Source of the DNA: Nocardia sp. XZ_19_385
Lineage (GTDB): Bacteria > Actinomycetota > Actinomycetes > Mycobacteriales > Mycobacteriaceae
DNA length: 64,000 bases
Assembly (NCBI RefSeq): GCF_015355755.1
Contig: NZ_JACVEE010000002.1
Location: 558,001 to 622,000, forward strand
Direction: 5' to 3'
Shown here: positions 1 to 8,333 of the stretch, piece after piece
How the letters are laid out: every line of letters begins with the position of its first letter
Position numbering within the stretch: the first letter of the stretch is position 1
Program-made: the position numbers and the translations under genes
Notes under the pieces: generated by a model
The model's database searches: none
What the model was told of the DNA's origin: nothing
Seen by the model: only the letters and a program-made list of their open reading frames with translations

Positions 1-2
1 CC

Positions 3-515
3 CAGAGTTACGAGACCATCTGCCATCGGCTTTCAACCCTGCAGCGGCCGAAGCTACGCGGCGTACCGTTCTCCTTCGTCCGCGTCGACAGAGCGGGCAA
101 TATGTCGAAACGCCAGTCCGCCACCGGTTTCCACTTCTCCGCCAGTGGTGGCACCTGCCCACTCTGGAACGTCTACGAGACCTTCGCCTACCCCGGCAAG
201 ATCATGACCCAGATCGCGCAGATGCCCGACGGGCGCAAATACCTTTGGGTCGCAAGAACAGTCGAGCGCCGCGCCACCCGCTACGGCCAGCCCGGCAAGA
301 CCTTCGCGATCGGCCTGGGCTGCGAACTCCGCCACGCCGCCCGCGTCGTCTACGCCGAAGGCATCGATCTGGACCTGGCCACACCCACTTTGATCGGTGC
401 GGGCTGCCGCGTCTGCGAGCGCACGAACTGCCCGCAGCGTGCCTTCCCGCCCCTCGGCAAGGTGCTCGACATCTCCGAACACCGCAGCTCCGTTTCGCCA
501 TACGTGCTGAAATAG
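3..515 (+). CDS. ramB: RamB/PrpR-type (ScfR family) transcriptional regulator, C-terminal part
   Basis: The reading frame is open from the first bases of the window to a TAG at 513-515, so this is the 3' end (170 codons) of a longer gene. The N-terminal XRE-type DNA-binding domain lies outside. The visible part matches the C-terminal domain of short-chain fatty-acyl-responsive regulators. Its hallmark is a C-x2-C-x4-C cluster (codons at 405, 414 and 429) just before a conserved [11 protein letters not shown] stretch; in M. tuberculosis PrpR such cysteines bind an Fe-S cluster. These regulators control acetate, propionate and glyoxylate metabolism. RamB rather than PrpR is preferred because an AhpD-like gene and lipoamide dehydrogenase lie within 16 kb, as around ramB in mycobacteria. 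The paralogue assignment is uncertain; the family is not. Confidence 0.8.
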   Translation, partial: QSYETICHRLSTLQRPKLRGVPFSFVRVDRAGNMSKRQSATGFHFSASGGTCPLWNVYETFAYPGKIMTQIAQMPDGRKYLWVARTVERRATRYGQPGKTFAIGLGCELRHAARVVYAEGIDLDLATPTLIGAGCRVCERTNCPQRAFPPLGKVLDISEHRSSVSPYVLK

Positions 516-573
516 GTTCCCGCGGCTAGGCTTGTCGGCGATCCATGCACGGGATACGTCGGGGGGAGCACTC

Positions 574-846
574 ATGACCCAGTCGGAACCGCGCTACGAG
601 ATGCCCACCGGTATGTACATCTACGCCACACCGGAAGGCTGGCGGCACAGCATCTTCACCGAGAACTCCATGGTCTGTGGCCACCTCTACCGCATCGCGG
701 CCGACGCCACCCCCTTCGAAGCCAGGCAATCGGCCGCCGAGATGCTCACCGAGTACGCCCGCGAATTCCACGGCGCCGACATCACCCTCAGCTGGACCCG
801 CGAAGCCGCGGACAAATGGATGGCCGACGTCGTCCGGAGATCGTAA
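574..846 (+). CDS. Hypothetical protein, 90 aa
   Basis: A small soluble protein with no family I recognise. The ATG at 574 is chosen over the upstream in-frame start at 532 because a strong GGGGGGAG ribosome-binding sequence sits 4-11 bases before it. The protein has an aromatic N-terminal third (YEMPTGMYIYATPEGWRH), then a helical, alanine- and glutamate-rich remainder ending in basic residues. It has no signal peptide, membrane segment or cysteine cluster. It lies 58 bp after the ramB-like gene on the same strand and converges on the acyl-CoA dehydrogenase, with the tandem hairpin repeats in between. Codon use is typical of the window, so it is probably real. Confidence 0.6.
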   Translation: MTQSEPRYEMPTGMYIYATPEGWRHSIFTENSMVCGHLYRIAADATPFEARQSAAEMLTEYAREFHGADITLSWTREAADKWMADVVRRS

Positions 847-866
847 TCGGTTAAGACAATAGGTAA

Positions 867-922
867 GTGGGACATGGCCGAGGCATTTCGCGAGTAGGCA
901 CCTCGGTCATGTCCCGCTTATC
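867..922. repeat. 56-bp hairpin repeat, copy 1
   Basis: First of two tandem copies of a 56-bp element. The arms GGGACATGGCCGAGG and CCTCGGTCATGTCCC pair almost perfectly around a ~21-base loop. It sits between convergent genes, so it could serve as a bidirectional terminator. Its repetition and conserved ATAGG flank also suit a small mobile or REP-like element. Confidence 0.7.
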
Positions 923-951
923 AGTGCCCGCATGGCGTGCCCGGTCGATAG

Positions 952-1007
952 GTGGGACATGAGCGAGGCGTATCGCCGGTTAGGGCGTCGGAGATGTCCC
1001 GGCTATC
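952..1007. repeat. 56-bp hairpin repeat, copy 2
   Basis: Second copy, 85 bp downstream of the first, of identical length and alignable without gaps. The outer arm (GGGACAT / ATGTCCC, extended by ATAG / CTAT) is conserved, while the inner stem is more diverged. It ends three bases before the stop codon of the acyl-CoA dehydrogenase gene. Confidence 0.65.
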
Positions 1008-1009
1008 GG

Positions 1010-2836
1010 TTAGAAGGCGGCTTCGTCGAGGGTCATGATGTCGTTGTCGATGGTGGTGAGGATGGTTTTGGTGGCGGTTAGTTCTGGGAGGACGTTTTTG
1101 GCGAAGAAGGAGGCTATGGCTACTTTGCCCTGGTAGAAGGGGGTGTCTTTGGGGGTGGCGCCTTCGGAGAGGGCGGCGGCGGCTATTTCGGCTTGGGCCA
1201 GGAGGCGCCAGCCGATGAGGAGGTCGCCGACCGACATCAGGAAGCGGACCGAGCCGAGGCCGACCTTGTAGAGCTCGGACGGGTCCTGCTGGGCGGCCAT
1301 GAGGTAGCCGGTGAGGGTGGCGGCCATGGCGGCGACGTCGGATTGGGCGGTGGCCAGCAGGGCGCGTTCGGTTTCGAAGCGGCCGGTCTGGCCGTCGAGG
1401 AAGGCGGTGATCTGGCCGTTGATGTGGGCCAGGGCGGCGCCCTTGTCGCGAATGATCTTGCGGAAGAAGAAGTCCTGGGCCTGGATCGCGGTGGTGCCCT
1501 CGTAGAGGGAGTCGATCTTGGCGTCGCGGATGTACTGCTCGATCGGGTAGTCCTGCAGGTAGCCGGAGCCGCCGAAGGTCTGCAGCGATTCGGTGAGGTA
1601 CTGGTAGGCGCGTTCGGAGCCGACGCCCTTGACGATCGGCAGCAGCAGGTCGTCGACGCGGTGCGCGAGGTCGGGGTCGGCGCCCGAAACCAGTTGCGCC
1701 ACATCGGCGTTCTGGTGGGCGGCGGTGTAGAGGTAGACCGCGCGCAGGCCTTCGGCGTAGGCCTTCTGCAGAGCCAGCGAACGACGCACGTCCGGATGAC
1801 GGGTGATCGCGACGCGCGGGGCGGCCTTGTCGGTCATCTGGGTGAGATCGGCGCCCTGGACGCGAGTCTTGGCGTACTCCAGCGCATTCAGGTAACCGGT
1901 GGACAGGGTGCCGGTGGACTTGATGCCGACCACCATGCGCGCGTTCTCGATCACCTGGAACATCTGGGCGATGCCGTTGTGCACCTCACCGACCAGCCAG
2001 CCCTTGGCCGGCACCGCGCCGCCGAAGGTGACCTCGCAGGTCGGGGAGGATTTCAGGCCCATCTTGTGCTCGACACCGGTGACGTAGACGCCGTTGCGGT
2101 CGCCCAGTTCGAGGGTCTCGGAGTCGAAGAGGAACTTCGGCACGTAGAACAGCGACAGCCCCTTGGTGCCCGGGCCCGCGCCTTCGGGCCGGGCCAGCAC
2201 CAGGTGGAAGACATTGTCCGCGGTCTCGCCGACATCGCCGCCGGAGATGAACCGCTTCACGCCCTCGATGTGCCAGGAGCCGTCCTCCTGCTTGATGGCT
2301 TTGGTGCGCCCCGCGCCGACATCGGAACCGGCGTCCGGCTCGGTCAGCACCATGGTTCCTTGCCAGCCGCGCTCGTATCCCTCTGTGGCCCAGCGCTTCT
2401 GCTCGTCGGTGCCGACGTTGAACAGCACCGACGCCATGACGGGGCCCATGTTGAAGAAGCTGGCCGACGGGTTGGCGCAGGTGATCATCTCCTGCACCGC
2501 CCACACCACGGCGGCGGGCGCGGCGGTGCCGCCCATGCCCTCGGGCAGGCCGAGCCGGCTCCAGTCGGCCTCGTGCACCGCGGCGACGGTCTTGCGCAGC
2601 GGCTCCGGCACGGAGATCGAGTACGTAGCCGGGTCGTAGGTCACGGGGTCGCGGTCGGCCGCGGCGAAGGACTCGGCGATCGGCCCTTCGGCCAACCGCT
2701 TCACCTCGGCGAGGATCTCGCGGACGGTGTCGGAATCGAGATCGCCGTAGGCGCCGGTATCGAGGAGCTTGTCCAACTCGAGCACCTCGAAGAGGTTGAA
2801 CTCGAGATCTCGCGCGTTCGCCTTGTAGTGACCCAC
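1010..2836 (-). CDS. fadE5: Acyl-CoA dehydrogenase, FadE5-like
   Basis: A flavoenzyme that oxidises acyl-CoA to trans-2-enoyl-CoA in beta-oxidation. The 608-residue length and the N-terminus [19 protein letters not shown] are characteristic of the long FadE5-type dehydrogenases of mycolic-acid bacteria (about 611 aa in mycobacteria). Visible motifs are the FAD/substrate segment [15 protein letters not shown] and the C-terminal [16 protein letters not shown]. The catalytic Glu lies in the [16 protein letters not shown] region typical of this subfamily. The start is the GTG at 2836, not the longer ORF from 2902: the family N-terminus begins there and AGGGAGG lies 6 bases upstream. The 5' region contains two phased palindromes that may bind a regulator. 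The ramB-like gene nearby fits a fatty-acid/acetate context, but co-regulation is only inferred. Confidence 0.9.
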   Translation of the reverse strand: MGHYKANARDLEFNLFEVLELDKLLDTGAYGDLDSDTVREILAEVKRLAEGPIAESFAAADRDPVTYDPATYSISVPEPLRKTVAAVHEADWSRLGLPEGMGGTAAPAAVVWAVQEMITCANPSASFFNMGPVMASVLFNVGTDEQKRWATEGYERGWQGTMVLTEPDAGSDVGAGRTKAIKQEDGSWHIEGVKRFISGGDVGETADNVFHLVLARPEGAGPGTKGLSLFYVPKFLFDSETLELGDRNGVYVTGVEHKMGLKSSPTCEVTFGGAVPAKGWLVGEVHNGIAQMFQVIENARMVVGIKSTGTLSTGYLNALEYAKTRVQGADLTQMTDKAAPRVAITRHPDVRRSLALQKAYAEGLRAVYLYTAAHQNADVAQLVSGADPDLAHRVDDLLLPIVKGVGSERAYQYLTESLQTFGGSGYLQDYPIEQYIRDAKIDSLYEGTTAIQAQDFFFRKIIRDKGAALAHINGQITAFLDGQTGRFETERALLATAQSDVAAMAATLTGYLMAAQQDPSELYKVGLGSVRFLMSVGDLLIGWRLLAQAEIAAAALSEGATPKDTPFYQGKVAIASFFAKNVLPELTATKTILTTIDNDIMTLDEAAF

Positions 2837-2929
2837 CGCGGTCCTCCCTGACTCACTGCCGCGGCCCCTGTAGCCACGAATTCGGGTTCTGACGTTGTAC
2901 AAAACGAAGACTGCCGTACCGCTGTCGAG

Positions 2930-2965
2930 CTACGCAACCGTAGGCAAAACACTACGTGACCGTAG
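2930..2965. promoter_or_regulatory. Paired palindromic operators upstream of fadE5
   Basis: CTACG-N4-CGTAG occurs twice, at 2930-2943 (CTACGCAACCGTAG) and 2952-2965 (CTACGTGACCGTAG). The starts are 22 bp apart, about two helical turns, so two repressor dimers could sit on the same DNA face. The pair lies 94-129 bp upstream of the fadE5 start. The binding protein is unknown; a TetR-type regulator is a guess. Confidence 0.55.
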
Positions 2966-3154
2966 GTTTCCCCCAGCGCCAACGCGGTAGCCGTAAGGTA
3001 ACTGTGACCTTTCGAAGGCTGCTGGCAACCATTCCCTGCACCTGCCGGAAACCGTTGCGGTGAGCACTAATTCACCTGGACGAAACGCCCGCAACGGACT
3101 CGTCATCGAGAGATATTCCGCCGCAACAACTTCTGGCTACCGTTCGATCCACGA

Positions 3155-3175
3155 ATACAGCCGCTGTATACAGCG
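3155..3175. promoter_or_regulatory. GntR/FCD-type operator upstream of urtA
   Basis: A perfect 14-bp palindrome CGCTGTATACAGCG (3162-3175) overlaps a second inverted repeat, ATACAG-CCG-CTGTAT (3155-3169). The TGTATACA core matches the usual operator form of FadR/FCD-type GntR proteins. The gene at 8334 encodes such a regulator at the end of this operon, so it is the likely ligand, acting as an autoregulator of the urea transporter. The pairing is inferred. Confidence 0.55.
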
Positions 3176-3305
3176 CGGTCCACAGGCCGCCGCGGCGAAC
3201 CCGCGAGCAGCCGTTACGGACCGTGCCGGTGCCGCAGGCGGGCGTATTCGGCACGGCGCGTCCAGCGCCGCCGCTCCACCTGATGAAGTTAGAAGGGTTC
3301 GCCCC

Positions 3306-4580
3306 ATGCCAGAATCCCGTGCCGCCCGCCGGCATCCTGCCCGCCTGACCAAAGCGCTGGTCGCGCCCACCGCGCTGGCACTCGCCGGCCTGTTGCTGAC
3401 CGCCTGCGGCGCCAAGGACGACGCCTCCACCGGCTCGACCGCCGCCTCCTGCGTCGACACCTCCAAGAACTCGATCAAAGTCGGTTCGCTGCACTCGCTT
3501 TCGGGCACGATGGCGATCTCCGAGGTCACCGTCGCGAACTCCACCAAGCTGGCCGTGGACCAGATCAACGCCGCGGGCGGCGTCATGGGCAAGAAGATCG
3601 AGCTGGTGCTCGAGGACGGCGCCTCGGACCCGAAGACCTTCGCCGAGAAGGCCGAAAAATTGATCAGCTCCGACTGTGTCGCAGCGGTTTTCGGCGGCTG
3701 GACCTCCTCGAGCCGCAAGGCCATGAAGCCGAAATTCGAGAGCCTGAACTCGCTGCTCTACTACCCGGTCCAGTACGAGGGCCTGGAGGACAGCAAGAAC
3801 ATCTTCTACACCGGCGCCACCACCAACCAGCAGATCATCCCCGCGCTGGACTACCTGAAGCAGAAGGGCGTGACCTCGCTCTACCTGGTGGGCTCGGACT
3901 ACGTCTTCCCGCAGACCGCCAACCGCGAGATCAAGGCGTACGCGGCGGCCAACGGCATCGAGATCAAGGGTGAGGACTACACCCCGCTCGGCTCCACCGA
4001 TTTCTCCACAATCATCAACAAGGTGCGCAGCGCCAAGGCGGGTGCGGTCTTCAACACCCTCAACGGCGACTCCAACGTCGCGTTCTTCCGCGAGTACACC
4101 AACGCGGGCCTGAAAGCCGCTGAAATGCCGGTGGTTTCGGTGTCCATCGCCGAGGAAGAGGTCGCGGGCATCGGCGCGCAGAACGTCGCCGGCCAGCTCA
4201 CGGCCTGGAACTACTACCAGACCGTCGATTCGCCGGTGAACAAGAAGTTCGTCAGCGACTACAAGGCCGCGTTCGGCGCCGACAAGCCGACCTCGGACCC
4301 GATGGAAGCCGCCTACGCCTCGGTCTTCCTGTGGAAGAACACCGTCGAGAAGGCGAAGTCGTTCGCGGTGGCCGACATTCAGGCCGCGGCCGACGGCGTC
4401 AGCTTCGAAGCGCCGGAGGGCCTGGTCACCATCGACGGCTCCAACCACCACATCACCAAGACCGCCCGGATCGGCGAGATCCGCCCGGACGGCCTGATCT
4501 ACACGGTGTGGGACTCGGGCAAGGCCGTAGTGCCGGACCCGTACCTGAAGTCCTACGACTGGGCCAAAGGCCTGAAGTAG
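3306..4580 (+). CDS. urtA: Urea ABC transporter, substrate-binding lipoprotein UrtA
   Basis: Binds urea (or short amides) outside the membrane and delivers it to the UrtBC permease. The 424-aa product starts at the ATG at 3306, not at the longer ORF start at 3060. From this ATG it has a clean lipoprotein signal: basic N-region, hydrophobic stretch and lipobox LLTAC with lipidated Cys34. GAAGG lies about 10 bases upstream. The mature part is a type-I periplasmic-binding fold of the branched-chain amino acid/urea family, with typical segments [32 protein letters not shown] and FFREYTNAG. The gene leads urtABCDE, which strongly supports urea specificity. No urease or amidase genes are in the window. 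Confidence 0.95.
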   Translation: MPESRAARRHPARLTKALVAPTALALAGLLLTACGAKDDASTGSTAASCVDTSKNSIKVGSLHSLSGTMAISEVTVANSTKLAVDQINAAGGVMGKKIELVLEDGASDPKTFAEKAEKLISSDCVAAVFGGWTSSSRKAMKPKFESLNSLLYYPVQYEGLEDSKNIFYTGATTNQQIIPALDYLKQKGVTSLYLVGSDYVFPQTANREIKAYAAANGIEIKGEDYTPLGSTDFSTIINKVRSAKAGAVFNTLNGDSNVAFFREYTNAGLKAAEMPVVSVSIAEEEVAGIGAQNVAGQLTAWNYYQTVDSPVNKKFVSDYKAAFGADKPTSDPMEAAYASVFLWKNTVEKAKSFAVADIQAAADGVSFEAPEGLVTIDGSNHHITKTARIGEIRPDGLIYTVWDSGKAVVPDPYLKSYDWAKGLK

Positions 4581-4629
4581 TAGAGCAGTGACATGGCCGC
4601 GGGGCCGCGGCGTGTTCGCGGCCCTAAGT

Positions 4630-4691
4630 CTCGCGTCCGAGCAGCCGAGACTCGCGCATTCGCGCATGCGCTTCGGCTACTCGGACGCGAG
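4630..4691 (+). terminator. Long stem-loop between urtA and urtB
   Basis: CTCGCGTCCGAG (4630-4641) pairs with CTCGGACGCGAG (4680-4691), and after a single C/A mismatch AGCCGA pairs with TCGGCT. This gives an 18-bp stem and a 24-base loop. There is no U-run after it. It is better read as an mRNA-stabilising or attenuating hairpin that raises urtA expression over urtBCDE than as a full terminator. Confidence 0.6.
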
Positions 4692-4771
4692 CCGGCCACG
4701 AACGGGTCGGTCGTAAGACTCCCTCCGTACGGGGCTGAGTCAGGTTCGAAAGTTAGATACGGAGTCCACCT

Positions 4772-5656
4772 ATGGACGTGGTAATCGGCCAGCTCTTCAC
4801 GGGGTTGAGCCTGGGATCGATTCTGCTGCTCGCGGCGCTGGGCCTGTCGCTGACCTTCGGTCAGATGGGCGTGATCAACATGGCGCACGGCGAGTTCATC
4901 ATGGCCGGTTGCTACACGACTTTCGTTGTGCAGAAGGTCATCTCGTCGGCGGGCGTTTCGCTGTTCGTGTCCCTGCTGATCGGGTTTCTGGTCGGTGGCG
5001 TGCTGGGCGCCGCGCTGGAAATGGGTTTGATCCGCTGGATGTACGACCGGCCGCTGGACACCCTGCTGGTCACCTTCGGTGTCGGATTGGTGCTGCAACA
5101 GCTGGCCCGCGACATCTTCGGCGCGCCCGCCAAGAACGTGCTGGCACCCTCCTGGTTGAGCGGCGGCGTCGACATCATGGGCGCCGTGGTGCCCAAGACC
5201 CGCATCTTCATCCTGGTGCTGGCCGTGGTCGCCGTGACCGTGCTCGCGGTGGTGTTGAAGACGACGCCGCTCGGCCGCCGGATTCGCGCCGTGGTGCAGA
5301 ACCGCGGCCTCGCCGAAACCAGCGGTGTGTCTTCCCGTTTCACCGATATCAGCACCTTCTTCATCGGCTCCGGCCTGGCCGGTGTCGCGGGTGTGGCGCT
5401 GACGCTGATCGGGTCGACCAGCCCCACCATCGGGCAGAGCTATCTGATCGACGCCTTCCTCGTGGTCGTGATCGGCGGGCTCGGGCAGATCAAGGGCACG
5501 GTCATCGCGGCGTTCGCGCTGGGCCTGCTCAATTCGTTCATCGAATACTCGACCACCGCGTCCATCGCGAAGGTCATCGTGTTCGCCGCGATCGTCATCT
5601 TCCTGCAGGTTCGTCCGCAGGGGCTGTTCACTGTCCGGACAAGGAGTCTGGCATGA
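4772..5656 (+). CDS. urtB: Urea ABC transporter permease UrtB
   Basis: One of the two membrane subunits (LivH-type fold) forming the urea channel. The 294-aa product has about eight hydrophobic segments. It carries the family N-terminus GLSLGSILLLAALGLSLTFG followed by GVINMAHGEFIMAGCY, which is diagnostic of LivH/UrtB permeases. The ATG at 4772 is preceded only weakly by GGAG (4759-4762). A 191-bp gap containing a strong hairpin separates it from urtA, and it overlaps urtC by four bases (ATGA). Confidence 0.95.
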   Translation: MDVVIGQLFTGLSLGSILLLAALGLSLTFGQMGVINMAHGEFIMAGCYTTFVVQKVISSAGVSLFVSLLIGFLVGGVLGAALEMGLIRWMYDRPLDTLLVTFGVGLVLQQLARDIFGAPAKNVLAPSWLSGGVDIMGAVVPKTRIFILVLAVVAVTVLAVVLKTTPLGRRIRAVVQNRGLAETSGVSSRFTDISTFFIGSGLAGVAGVALTLIGSTSPTIGQSYLIDAFLVVVIGGLGQIKGTVIAAFALGLLNSFIEYSTTASIAKVIVFAAIVIFLQVRPQGLFTVRTRSLA

Positions 5657-6798
5657 CGACACTCACCGAGAAGATGCGCCAGCATTCTTCAATGACCGCG
5701 CTCAGCGGCTTCGCGTTCGCCGCCATCCTGCTGTTCGCGGTGGCTCCGGCGGTACTCAGCGACTTCCGGCTGAACCTGCTCGCCAAGTTCCTCTGCTTCG
5801 CCATCGTCGCGGCGGGCATCGGATTGGCTTGGGGCCGTGGCGGAATGCTCACCCTGGGTCAGGGTGTGTTCTTCGGCATCGGCGCCTACGTCATGGCGAT
5901 GCACCTGCAGATGACCGACGCGGCCCGGCTCGGCAACGACGTGCCGGAGTTCATGGAGATCTCCGGAATCCGCGAATTGCCGTCGTTCTGGCAGCCTTTC
6001 GCCTCGGCTCCGGTGGCGATCCTCGGCATCCTGATCTTGCCCGGGCTGGTGGCCGCGGTGCTCGGGTACGGCGTGTTCAAGCGCCGGGTCAAGGGCGCCT
6101 ACTTCGCCATCTTGAGCCAGGCGCTGGCAGCCGCGCTGGCCATCCTGCTCACCGGCCAGCAGGCCATCGGCGGGTTCACCGGCCTGTCGGATTTCCGGGC
6201 GTTCTTCGGCTTCAAGCTGTCGGACCCGGTGAACCGCCAGATGCTGTTCTTCATCGCCGCGGGCACGCTGCTGGTGGTGGTCGCGCTGGTGCGGCAGCTG
6301 ATGCACAGCCGGTACGGGGAACTGCTGGTGGCCGTGCGGGATCAGGAGGAGCGCGTCCGCTTCCTCGGCTACGATCCGGCCAATATCAAGATCGTCGCGT
6401 ACGTGGTGGCGGCGTTCTTCGCCGGTATCGCGGGTGCGCTGTTCACCCCGATCGTCGGCATCATCTCCCCCGCCGATATCGGCGTCGTGCCGTCGATCGC
6501 TTTCCTGATCGGCGTTGCCATCGGCGGTCGCACCACGCTGCTCGGACCGGTGCTGGGCGCGATCGGTGTGGCCTGGGCGCAGACCGCGCTCTCTGAGCAA
6601 TTCCCGTCAGGCTGGACCTATCTGCAGGGCGTGCTGTTCATCGTGGTGGTCGGCTTCATTCCGGCGGGACTCGCGGGCGTGTGGCCGATGCTGAAGGGCT
6701 TCGTGGACAGCCGGTTCCGGCGTACGAAGGCCGCGGTCGTGGTGCACGAAGCCCCTGAAGTCGAAACCGTCGAGCCGGAGAAGGTGGAAACTCGATGA
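5653..6798 (+). CDS. urtC: Urea ABC transporter permease UrtC
   Basis: Second membrane subunit (LivM-type) of the urea importer, 381 aa. It starts at the ATG overlapping the urtB stop (ATGA), with AAGGAG 7 bases upstream; the longer open frame to 4909 is a shadow of urtB. Typical features are GIGLAWGRGGMLTLGQGVFFG near the N-terminal third, the GYDPANIKIVAYVVAAFFAG cytoplasmic-loop/TM motif that contacts the ATPases, and GVAIGGRTTLLGPVLGA. The C-terminal ~25 residues are charged and probably cytoplasmic. It overlaps urtD by four bases, implying translational coupling. Confidence 0.95.
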   Translation: MTTLTEKMRQHSSMTALSGFAFAAILLFAVAPAVLSDFRLNLLAKFLCFAIVAAGIGLAWGRGGMLTLGQGVFFGIGAYVMAMHLQMTDAARLGNDVPEFMEISGIRELPSFWQPFASAPVAILGILILPGLVAAVLGYGVFKRRVKGAYFAILSQALAAALAILLTGQQAIGGFTGLSDFRAFFGFKLSDPVNRQMLFFIAAGTLLVVVALVRQLMHSRYGELLVAVRDQEERVRFLGYDPANIKIVAYVVAAFFAGIAGALFTPIVGIISPADIGVVPSIAFLIGVAIGGRTTLLGPVLGAIGVAWAQTALSEQFPSGWTYLQGVLFIVVVGFIPAGLAGVWPMLKGFVDSRFRRTKAAVVVHEAPEVETVEPEKVETR

Positions 6799-7634
6799 CC
6801 ACGGCAACAACCCACGAGCCCAAGCTCGGCGGCAACGCGGGCATGGACAGCGAGTATCTCGAAATCCGCGGGCTCTCCGTCAGTTTCGACGGCTTCAAAG
6901 CCGTCACCGACATGGATCTCACTGTGCTGCAAGGCGATCTGCGATTCCTGATCGGCCCCAACGGCGCTGGTAAGACGACTTTGATCGACGCGATCACGGG
7001 CCTGGTGCCCGCCACCGGCTCGGCGCAGAAGTCCGGCGCGGAGCTGCTCGGCAAGAAGGTGCACCAGATCGCCCGGCTCGGCGTCGGCCGAACCTTCCAG
7101 ACGGCAAGCGTTTTCGAGCAGTTGAGCGTCTTGCAGAATCTGGATATCGCGGCGGGCGCCGGGCGTTCGGCGCTGACACTGCTCCGGCGGCGCAAGTCGG
7201 TGCTGCCGAGTATCGAAGAGGCACTGGAGATCACGGGTCTGGGCGCGCTGCGCGACCAGCCCGCCGGTGTGCTCGCGCACGGACAGAAGCAGTGGCTGGA
7301 GATCGGCATGCTGCTGGTGCAGAACGCCTCGGTGCTGCTGCTCGACGAACCGGTCGCGGGCATGAGCGCCGAGGAACGCGAAGAGACCGGAAACCTGTTG
7401 CGCCGCATCGGCGGTGACCGTGTGGTCGTGGTCGTCGAGCACGACATGGACTTCATGCGCGCCTTCGCCACCTCCGTCACGGTGCTGGCCGGCGGCAAGG
7501 TGCTCAGCGAAGGCACCGTCGAGCAGGTTCAGGCCGATCCGAAGGTGCAGGAGGTCTACCTCGGCACCGCGGCCGCCGTCGGCACCGAACTCGAAACCGA
7601 GGAAACCGCCAAAGTTACAGTGCAGGAGGCCTGA
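6795..7634 (+). CDS. urtD: Urea ABC transporter ATP-binding protein UrtD
   Basis: One of two ATPases powering urea uptake, 279 aa. Walker A is GPNGAGKT at residues 54-61 and Walker B is VLLLDEP. The signature is the UrtD-type variant LAHGQKQWLEIG rather than LSGGQ, and the H-loop is VVVVEHDMDFM. An N-terminal extension of about 25 residues precedes the ABC domain; a downstream Met at residue 17 is an alternative start. The ATGA overlap with urtC and the overlap with urtE fix it inside the operon. Confidence 0.95.
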   Translation: MTTATTHEPKLGGNAGMDSEYLEIRGLSVSFDGFKAVTDMDLTVLQGDLRFLIGPNGAGKTTLIDAITGLVPATGSAQKSGAELLGKKVHQIARLGVGRTFQTASVFEQLSVLQNLDIAAGAGRSALTLLRRRKSVLPSIEEALEITGLGALRDQPAGVLAHGQKQWLEIGMLLVQNASVLLLDEPVAGMSAEEREETGNLLRRIGGDRVVVVVEHDMDFMRAFATSVTVLAGGKVLSEGTVEQVQADPKVQEVYLGTAAAVGTELETEETAKVTVQEA

Positions 7635-8326
7635 TGCTCGAGCTGATCGACATCCACTCGGGTTACGGCCGGACCGAGGTGATCCACGGCGTCTCGGTCG
7701 CCGTGCCCGACAACAGCGTCGTCGCCGTGATGGGCCACAACGGTGCGGGCAAGACCACGCTGTTGCGCACCGCCGTCGGCCTGATCGGCAGCAAATCCGG
7801 GATGATCCGGTTCGACGGGGAGAACATCACCAAGCTGTCCCCCTCCCGGCGGGTCAAGCGCGGGATCGCCTACGTCCCGCAGGGGCAGCAGAGTTTTCCC
7901 CAGCTGTCCACAGCCGAGAATTTGCAGGTCGTCGCCGACGGCCGCAAACGCGGCAAAGCGCTGATCGACGAATCGCTCGACCTGTTCCCCGCGCTGCGTG
8001 AACTGCTCCCCCGCAAGGCCGGCCTGCTCTCCGGCGGTCAGCGCCAGCAACTGGCGATCGCGCGGGCCCTGATCACCGAGCCGAAATTGCTCATCCTGGA
8101 CGAGCCCACCGAAGGTATCCAGCCCTCGGTGGTCGCCGAGATCGAGCGCACCATCATCGATCTGACCCAGCGCGGCGGCCTCAGCGTGCTGCTGGTGGAG
8201 CAGCACATCGGCTTCGCTCTGCAAGCGGCGCAACGCTATTACGTGCTGCAATCGGGGCGGGTGAGTTCCACCGGCGACGGTGGCGCGGGCGCGGAGTCCG
8301 CGGTCCGCTCGGCGATGGCGATCTGA
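7634..8326 (+). CDS. urtE: Urea ABC transporter ATP-binding protein UrtE
   Basis: Second ATPase of the urea importer (LivF-type), 230 aa. Walker A is GHNGAGKTT (residues 34-42), the Q-loop region is YVPQGQQSFPQLS, the signature LSGGQRQQL, Walker B LLILDEPTEG, and the H-loop LLVEQHIGFA. The ATG at 7634 overlaps the urtD TGA by one base (TGATG). The length is standard for UrtE. The C-terminal ~20 residues are Gly/Ala-rich and poorly conserved in the family. Confidence 0.95.
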   Translation: MLELIDIHSGYGRTEVIHGVSVAVPDNSVVAVMGHNGAGKTTLLRTAVGLIGSKSGMIRFDGENITKLSPSRRVKRGIAYVPQGQQSFPQLSTAENLQVVADGRKRGKALIDESLDLFPALRELLPRKAGLLSGGQRQQLAIARALITEPKLLILDEPTEGIQPSVVAEIERTIIDLTQRGGLSVLLVEQHIGFALQAAQRYYVLQSGRVSSTGDGGAGAESAVRSAMAI

Positions 8327-8333
8327 GTCGCCT

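Larger units (their letters stand above)
2837..3305. other. 469-bp divergent intergenic region between fadE5 and urtA
   Basis: No convincing gene lies here. It must carry the promoters of both fadE5 (leftward) and the urt operon (rightward). It contains two identical-core palindromes near the fadE5 side and a TGTATACA-type operator on the urtA side, annotated separately. I looked for a canonical GlnR box (GTnAC-N6-GAAAC) upstream of urtA and found only partial matches, for example around the GAAAC near 3049. Confidence 0.6.

Noticed and set aside
1193..2851. A 552-aa plus-strand ORF opposite fadE5
   Set aside because: It is antisense to a well-matched acyl-CoA dehydrogenase; its Gly/Val/Asp/His-rich sequence is the usual shadow of GC-rich coding DNA.
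3020..3060. GlnR box upstream of urtA
   Set aside because: Only half-matches (GAAAC near 3049 without a correctly spaced GTnAC) were found, too weak to annotate.
3060..3305. Open reading frame extending urtA upstream by 82 codons
   Set aside because: It would bury the lipoprotein signal peptide and has no ribosome-binding site. The ATG at 3306 gives a proper lipobox protein.
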